From Alphaproteobacteria bacterium CG11_big_fil_rev_8_21_14_0_20_44_7 (lineage in GTDB: Bacteria; Pseudomonadota; Alphaproteobacteria; Rickettsiales; 21-14-0-20-44-7), in assembly GCA_002787615.1 (NCBI GenBank), contig PCXJ01000119.1:3678-30098 (forward strand): a stretch of 26,421 nt of DNA. Direction: 5' to 3'. A program made the position numbers and the translations under genes. Positions 22,010 through 26,421 of the stretch are shown one piece after another; the first letter of the stretch is position 1; every line of letters begins with the position of its first letter. The notes under the pieces are model-generated. The model was not told the origin of the DNA. It worked only from the letters and a program-made list of their open reading frames with translations, and did no database searches.

Positions 22010-23317
22010 ATGGAAACAATATTCGGCTTAAGCACAATTATGGGCAAATCCGGCGTTGCTGTTATCCGGATTTCGGGTGATGGCTGTTTGCCTGCTTTGG
22101 CGAGTTTGGGAATTGGCAAATTAGAGCCGCGCAAGGCCGCGCTATGCAATTTGCAGTTTGAGGGTGAAATTATCGACAAGGCAATTGTGATATATTTCAA
22201 ATCACCTGCCAGCTTCACCGGAGAAGATGTTGTGGAGATTTTTCCGCATGGCAGCATTGCGGTTATAAATAAAATTATTGCAGCTCTTGGAAAAATCAAC
22301 AATTTCAGGATGGCAAAACCCGGCGAATTCTCGCGCCGCGCTTTTGAGAATAATAAAATGGATTTGACCGAGGCAGAGGGTTTGGCCGATTTAATCGAGG
22401 CGGAAACTGAAGCCCAGCATAAGCAGGCATTGCGCCAGATGCAGGGCGAGTTGGGCAGGATTTATGATGAATGGCGGGTAAATCTTATTAGTTTGCTGGC
22501 GAATATTGAGGCTTATATTGATTTTCCCGATGAGGATTTGCCGCAGGAATTGAAGGATAAAATAAATTATCAAATTGAGAATTTATGCGCTGAAATTTCA
22601 GACCATTTGGATGATAATCATCGCGGTGAGAAAATCCGTAATGGCCTATATGCAGTGATTCTCGGTGCGCCTAATGTGGGAAAATCCAGCCTGCTGAATT
22701 TTCTCGCAAAGCGCGATGCTGCAATTGTTTCCGACATAGCCGGAACAACCCGCGATGTAATTGAAGTCAGTATGGAAATCGCCGGATTGCCTGTTACTTT
22801 TGCCGATACGGCTGGAATTCGCGCTGCATCAGATGAGATTGAAAGCGAGGGCGTGCGCCGAGCATTGGCGCGTGCTGAAGATGCTGATTTGAAGATTGTC
22901 ATGCTAGATACAACAAATATTGATGCTGAGAGTTTGAAGTTGATAGATGAAAAAACTATTGTCATAATTAATAAGTCCGACTTGGCAAATCAGCAGCCCG
23001 ATTTACCTCAAAATATTCAGCAAATTTCCATATCATTGTTGGGAAAAAATAACCTGCAAGAGATGCTAAGTATATTGGAAAAAGAAATTTCCTCGCGTTA
23101 TGCACTGACCGAATCCCCCTCCATCACCCGCGCTCGTCACCGTGAGGCGCTGATAAAAGCGATTGAAGCGCTCGCCAAATTTTCGTTGGATAAACCAATA
23201 GAATTAATCGCCGAGGATTTGCGTTATGCGGCAAATGCAATCGGGCAGATTACCGGAAAGATTGATGTTGAGGATATATTAGATAAAATATTTTCCAGCT
23301 TTTGTATCGGAAAATAG
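22010..23317 (+). CDS. mnmE: tRNA modification GTPase MnmE (TrmE)
   Basis: This 435-residue protein has the N-terminal folate-binding domain (METIFGLSTIMGKSGVAVIRISG), a helical dimerisation domain and an inserted G domain. The GTP motifs are G1 GAPNVGKS (219-226), G2 GTTRD (245-249), G3 DTAG (266-269) and G4 NKSD (321-324). It ends FCIGK, giving the conserved C-terminal CxGK motif with its catalytic Cys. With MnmG it installs the cmnm5 group on wobble U34 of certain tRNAs. The start matches the family, although no Shine-Dalgarno is visible. The gene is divergent from the TPR-methyltransferase and convergent with motA, with 16 bases between the stops. Confidence 0.96.
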   Translation: METIFGLSTIMGKSGVAVIRISGDGCLPALASLGIGKLEPRKAALCNLQFEGEIIDKAIVIYFKSPASFTGEDVVEIFPHGSIAVINKIIAALGKINNFRMAKPGEFSRRAFENNKMDLTEAEGLADLIEAETEAQHKQALRQMQGELGRIYDEWRVNLISLLANIEAYIDFPDEDLPQELKDKINYQIENLCAEISDHLDDNHRGEKIRNGLYAVILGAPNVGKSSLLNFLAKRDAAIVSDIAGTTRDVIEVSMEIAGLPVTFADTAGIRAASDEIESEGVRRALARAEDADLKIVMLDTTNIDAESLKLIDEKTIVIINKSDLANQQPDLPQNIQQISISLLGKNNLQEMLSILEKEISSRYALTESPSITRARHREALIKAIEALAKFSLDKPIELIAEDLRYAANAIGQITGKIDVEDILDKIFSSFCIGK

Positions 23318-23333
23318 CTGCTTGGAGTCGCTC

Positions 23334-24197
23334 TTAAGTAGTGAGGTTATTAAACGCTTCTTCAAGTTCAAAGAATGTTGGTTGAAGAATGGTAGGAACG
23401 CTTGCACGCCCATTTTCCACGGCGATTTGTACCGCTTGCCCATGCAAATAACCAACCATTACGTCACGAATAATATTGTAAAATGAGCCATCCTCTTCGG
23501 TGATTTCGGTCAAGCGGGAGGAAATCGGGCCAACCATCAGATATGAAAGGAAAACCCCAAGGAACGTACCGACCAGCGCACCACCAATCATGCCGCCAAG
23601 AACTGTAACTTCGGCATCAATATGCCCCATTGTCTTAATCACACCAAGAACCGCCGCCACAATCCCGATAGCCGGCAAACCGTCAGACATACCTTGCAGC
23701 GCATGTGGAACGTGCAATGCTTCGTGATGATGTTTTTCAATCTGGCGTTCCATGTGATTTTCAATCTGATGCGGGTCTTCAAGGCTCATTGTCACCATAC
23801 GGAAAGTGTCGCAAATCAGGTCAACGGCAAAATGATCATGCATAATTTTTGGATATTTCTGGAAAATCTCGCTTTCGGCAGGATTCTCAATATGCGGTTC
23901 AATGGCAATTAAGCCCTTTTGTTTCGCCATTTTGATGAGTTGATAAAGCAGGCAGAGCAAATCTATATAATCTTTTTTCTTGAATTTTGAGCCTTTAAAC
24001 GCAGTTTTTAAGCCTGTTAGGGTAGCTTTTAGCCAATGTCCACGGTTGGCTACAACATAAGCACCGCATGCGCCGCCAAAAATAATCATAAATTCAAATG
24101 GTAATGAATGTAGGATAATCTCGAAATTACCTCCGGCAAGAAGGAATCCGCCGAAAACCATCGCTAAAACTATTGCCCATCCGATTAAAATTGCCAT
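23334..24197 (-). CDS. motA: Flagellar motor stator protein MotA
   Basis: I start this 287-residue protein at MAILIGWAIVLAMVFGGFLL, because GAGGA lies just before that ATG. An ATG five codons upstream would place this ribosome binding site inside the gene. Four membrane helices are expected: two near the N-terminus, then two after the large cytosolic loop (about 173-230). The loop has the torque region with LCLLYQLIKMAKQKGLIAIEPHIE. Conserved prolines are visible in DGLPAIGIVAAVLGVI and MVGPISSRL. With MotB it forms the proton-driven stator. Unusually, motB is next to it but divergent instead of downstream. Confidence 0.94.
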   Translation of the reverse strand: MAILIGWAIVLAMVFGGFLLAGGNFEIILHSLPFEFMIIFGGACGAYVVANRGHWLKATLTGLKTAFKGSKFKKKDYIDLLCLLYQLIKMAKQKGLIAIEPHIENPAESEIFQKYPKIMHDHFAVDLICDTFRMVTMSLEDPHQIENHMERQIEKHHHEALHVPHALQGMSDGLPAIGIVAAVLGVIKTMGHIDAEVTVLGGMIGGALVGTFLGVFLSYLMVGPISSRLTEITEEDGSFYNIIRDVMVGYLHGQAVQIAVENGRASVPTILQPTFFELEEAFNNLTT

Positions 24198-24313
24198 AAT
24201 ATCCTCATGCACAAGTAAATAGCAAAAAGGTTAAATATTTATTATTGCCGTGCAGAAAATTTGAAAAAAATTCAATTTACTATTTCTTCATCTATTTCTG
24301 CTTTAATTTCCTC

Positions 24314-25315
24314 ATGGCAGATGATGACAAACCCTCAAATAACCAGCGCCCGATAATAATCAAGAAGGTTAAGAAAGTGTCGGGTGGCGGGCATCACGGC
24401 GGCGCGTGGAAGGTGGCTTATGCCGATTTCGTAACCGCGATGATGGCGTTTTTCCTTTTGCTATGGTTGATTACACAAGTTCCGAGTGAGAAATTATCCG
24501 GTCTTGCAGATTATTTTACGCCATCAGCAGGTTTGAAAAACAAGGTCGGTGATACCGGAAAAGGCGGGCAGGGACGTAGCGAAACCGGAATCCTGCAGGA
24601 TGCGGGCGCGATGCCGAGTATTATATATGGTGCGCCGGATAATATTGGTGATATCCAGAAAGCGCCGGAAACTAATGTTGAGGAAACTGCGGATTATGAA
24701 GGTGCTCCCGATGAAATTGAGCCTTATAATGATGCTACGGATGAGGGTATTAAAATTGATCAGAAAGAGGATGATGAAAAGCTGGAAGTGAGTGAAAAAG
24801 AAGCCGAGATGATTGAAGCGGCGCTAGAACAAAAAAGATTTGAAGATATTGCCGAGGAGATAAAAGAGCAAATTGAAGGCAATGACGAGCTGAAAGAATT
24901 TGCCGAGAATCTGCAAATTGACCAAACCGATGAAGGATTGCGCATACAAATCACCGATGTTGAGGGTATGTCGATGTTTGAAATGGGCAGTTCACGCCTA
25001 AATATTGAGGTTGAGCCATTGCTTGCCAAAGTTTCCGAGATTATACAAAATGTCGATAATATGGTAGCAGTTATCGGGCATACTGATTCTCACTCATTCG
25101 GAAAAAATGCTGAATATACTAATTGGGAGCTTTCCACCGATAGGGCAAATGCCAGCCGTAGATTCCTGATAGAAGCAGGTTTGACCAATAAGCGGATTCA
25201 TAAGGTGGAGGGCATGGCGGATAAAACGCATTTCGTTCCGGATGACCCATATTCACCGCAAAATCGCCGTATCAGCATTATATTGATAAAGAAATCTCTG
25301 GTGCGCCCGCAATAG
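24314..25315 (+). CDS. motB: Flagellar motor stator protein MotB
   Basis: I start this 333-residue protein at the ATG giving MADDDKPSNNQRPIIIKKVKK. A TTG-initiated reading 23 codons longer would add an aromatic segment unlike the family. The single membrane helix (about 38-55) carries the proton-accepting Asp38 in WKVAYADFVTAMMAFFLLLW. A very acidic, Glu/Asp/Lys-rich linker follows (about 115-195), partly helical. The OmpA-like peptidoglycan-binding domain includes VIGHTDSHSF, NWELSTDRANASRRFL and PQNRRISI. It anchors the stator to the cell wall. There is no clear Shine-Dalgarno. It is divergent from motA with 116 bases between their starts. Confidence 0.94.
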   Translation: MADDDKPSNNQRPIIIKKVKKVSGGGHHGGAWKVAYADFVTAMMAFFLLLWLITQVPSEKLSGLADYFTPSAGLKNKVGDTGKGGQGRSETGILQDAGAMPSIIYGAPDNIGDIQKAPETNVEETADYEGAPDEIEPYNDATDEGIKIDQKEDDEKLEVSEKEAEMIEAALEQKRFEDIAEEIKEQIEGNDELKEFAENLQIDQTDEGLRIQITDVEGMSMFEMGSSRLNIEVEPLLAKVSEIIQNVDNMVAVIGHTDSHSFGKNAEYTNWELSTDRANASRRFLIEAGLTNKRIHKVEGMADKTHFVPDDPYSPQNRRISIILIKKSLVRPQ

Positions 25316-25340
25316 GCACAGGAATCTCCGGATAATAATA

Positions 25341-25532
25341 TTAATAATAATATGGCGGATAATAATAGCAATCTAAATCGCTCTCGCCTTCTTCGCAGCT
25401 AAGGTCACTATCGCCCTCATCAAAAACATAATCCCAGTCAATATCATCGGGATATGGGTTAGGATGCACCGATTTACATGCAGAAATTTGCAGAGAAAAT
25501 AAAATTATTAGGGTAAAAACAAAAAATCTCAT
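25341..25532 (-). CDS. Small predicted lipoprotein (63 aa) with duplicated acidic Cys motif
   Basis: This short protein has a clear lipoprotein signal: MRFFVF, a hydrophobic stretch, then the lipobox ISAC with Cys19 as the lipidation site. The mature part would be only 45 residues. It is very acidic, with a near-repeat GDSDLSCEE / GESDLDCYY, and ends in a Tyr/Pro-rich tail (YYYPPYYY). There are two further cysteines in the repeat units. I know no family for it. It lies between motB (convergent) and hemF (divergent). No good ribosome binding site is visible, which lowers confidence, but the signal peptide argues it is real. Confidence 0.6.
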   Translation of the reverse strand: MRFFVFTLIILFSLQISACKSVHPNPYPDDIDWDYVFDEGDSDLSCEEGESDLDCYYYPPYYY

Positions 25533-25577
25533 TGGCGTATGATAGATAATATTATAGTTTAGTGGAAGGATAAAATT

Positions 25578-26405
25578 ATGACTGATTTACTGGAAGAAAG
25601 AAAACGCAAGGCCAGCTTATGGTTTGCGGAGTTGCGCGATAAAATCTGCATCGGATTTGAAAAAATTGACGGAGAAGGCAGTTTTGAACGCAAAAAATGG
25701 ACTCGTCCCGAAGGCGGCGGCGGTGAAATGTCGGTGATGAAAGGCAGAGTGTTCGAGAAGGTCGGCGTTAATATCTCTACCGTTCATGGTGAATTTTCTG
25801 AAGAATTCCGCAAGCAAATTCCCGGTGCGGAGCAAGACCCACGCTTTTGGGCAAGCGGGATTTCGCTGGTGGCGCATATGGCATCTCCGCATGTTCCGGC
25901 AGTGCATATGAATACGCGTTTTATCGTGACTACAAAGCCATGGTTTGGTGGCGGTGCAGATCTAACTCCGATGTTTCCGGAAAATCATTCCGCCGATAGG
26001 ACGGATTTTCACAAAGCATTCAAAGATGTTTGCGATTCTTACGACAAGGAATATTACCCGAAATTTTCCAAATGGTGTGATGAATATTTTTATTTACCGC
26101 ATCGCAAAGAACCGCGTGGAATTGGTGGAATTTTTTATGATTATCTCGATAGCGGAAGCTGGGAAAAAGATTTCGCCTTTACTCAGGATGTCGGCAAGGC
26201 ATTCCTGCAGATATATTCCGATATTGTAAAGCGTCACAAAGATAAGAGCTGGACGGAAGATGAGCGTTTGCATCAGCTTCGCCGCCGTGGGCGTTATGTG
26301 GAATTTAACCTGCTCCATGATAGAGGCACAAAATTCGGGCTGATGACGGGTGGAAATACTGAGGCGATTCTGATGTCTATGCCGCCCGAAGTGCGCTGGG
26401 ACTGA
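25578..26405 (+). CDS. hemF: Oxygen-dependent coproporphyrinogen III oxidase
   Basis: This 275-residue enzyme oxidatively decarboxylates coproporphyrinogen III to protoporphyrinogen IX in haem synthesis, using molecular oxygen. Family signatures are present: RPEGGGGEMSVMKGRVFEKVGVN (in adjacent pieces), GISLVAHMASPHVPAVHMNTRF, WFGGGADLTPMFP, HRKEPRGIGGIFYDYLD, and RGRYVEFNLLHDRGTKFGL followed by GGNTEAILMSMPPEVRW. The protein ends right after the last motif, shorter than the E. coli enzyme by about two dozen residues, as I recall from other alphaproteobacteria. AAGGA precedes the ATG. It implies an aerobic or microaerobic lifestyle. Confidence 0.96.
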   Translation: MTDLLEERKRKASLWFAELRDKICIGFEKIDGEGSFERKKWTRPEGGGGEMSVMKGRVFEKVGVNISTVHGEFSEEFRKQIPGAEQDPRFWASGISLVAHMASPHVPAVHMNTRFIVTTKPWFGGGADLTPMFPENHSADRTDFHKAFKDVCDSYDKEYYPKFSKWCDEYFYLPHRKEPRGIGGIFYDYLDSGSWEKDFAFTQDVGKAFLQIYSDIVKRHKDKSWTEDERLHQLRRRGRYVEFNLLHDRGTKFGLMTGGNTEAILMSMPPEVRWD

Positions 26406-26421
26406 GAAATCCATCCTATTA

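Noticed and set aside
21981..22037. Longer N-terminus for the TPR-methyltransferase
   Set aside because: It would overlap the mnmE start region and lacks a ribosome binding site; the MKKDKEK start is simpler.
24198..24212. MotA start five codons upstream (MHEDI extension)
   Set aside because: The GAGGA that would serve as ribosome binding site for the internal ATG lies within that extension, and the family normally starts at the MAILIGW-like segment.
24231..24260. Sigma-54 or sigma-28 promoter between motA and motB
   Set aside because: The TGGCAC/TTGC and TAAA-N15-GCCGATAA patterns do not fit in sequence or spacing.
24245..24313. TTG-initiated N-terminal extension of MotB
   Set aside because: It adds an aromatic stretch not found in MotB, has no ribosome binding site, and the ATG giving MADDDKPS is a natural start.
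26380..26405. Possible C-terminal truncation of HemF compared with E. coli
   Set aside because: All family motifs are present up to the final PPEVRW, and as I recall alphaproteobacterial enzymes end at about this point.

Overview
The window is a gene-dense stretch of a bacterial chromosome, almost certainly from an alphaproteobacterium with a moderately AT-rich genome. The indicators are a short Flp-type pilin, a CarD/CdnL regulator, a two-domain (type II, Rickettsia/Thermus-like) isocitrate dehydrogenase, an alphaproteobacterial-style HemF ending just after its PPEVRW motif, a GEAS variant of the acetolactate synthase thiamine-diphosphate motif, a CBU_0592-family membrane protein and a TTAA-N7-TTAA site of the CtrA type. 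The encoded physiology is motile (MotA/MotB), oxygen-using (HemF) and able to make branched-chain amino acids and ubiquinone. A Micavibrio-like or early-branching lineage would fit, but that placement is inference.

Layout. Positions 1-1630 (minus): a sterol-desaturase/fatty-acid-hydroxylase gene cut by the window edge, a flp pilin with its own promoter and terminator, and carD. Positions 1773-5866 (minus): the translation operon rpmI-rplT-pheS-pheT, with a good sigma-70 promoter before rpmI and unusual heptanucleotide and palindromic repeats on both sides of rplT. Positions 6045-9944 (plus): a DUF3592 membrane protein, hisS, prfA and an M48-type membrane peptidase. Positions 9945-13854 (minus): isocitrate dehydrogenase, an unrecognised 277-residue protein with its own promoter and operator-like dyad, and ubiD. 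Positions 13976-14508 (plus): two coupled small orphan genes behind a CtrA-like site. Positions 14516-18618 (minus): ilvB with a long palindromic leader, two orphan genes with their own promoter, and murB. Positions 18720-19265 (plus): an orphan gene lodged between murB and murC. Positions 19262-21980 (minus): a tightly coupled operon of TPR-methyltransferase, CBU_0592 protein and murC. The rest is mnmE (plus), motA (minus), motB (plus), a tiny lipoprotein (minus) and hemF (plus).

Most genes are core housekeeping genes with intact motifs. I see no transposase, integrase, phage gene, CRISPR array, tRNA or rRNA, and no gene-free stretch longer than 300 bases. I do not see a clear-cut new multi-gene system. 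The less ordinary content is (i) five unrecognised soluble proteins, in two orphan pairs and singly, several with recognisable promoters; (ii) palindromic or tandem repeat elements placed in leaders and spacers of essential operons, notably the 123-bp element whose terminal arm carries the ilvB ribosome binding site; and (iii) broken textbook gene orders: motA and motB divergent, murC and murB separated by an inverted orphan, ilvB without ilvN, prfA without prmC and rpmI without infC.
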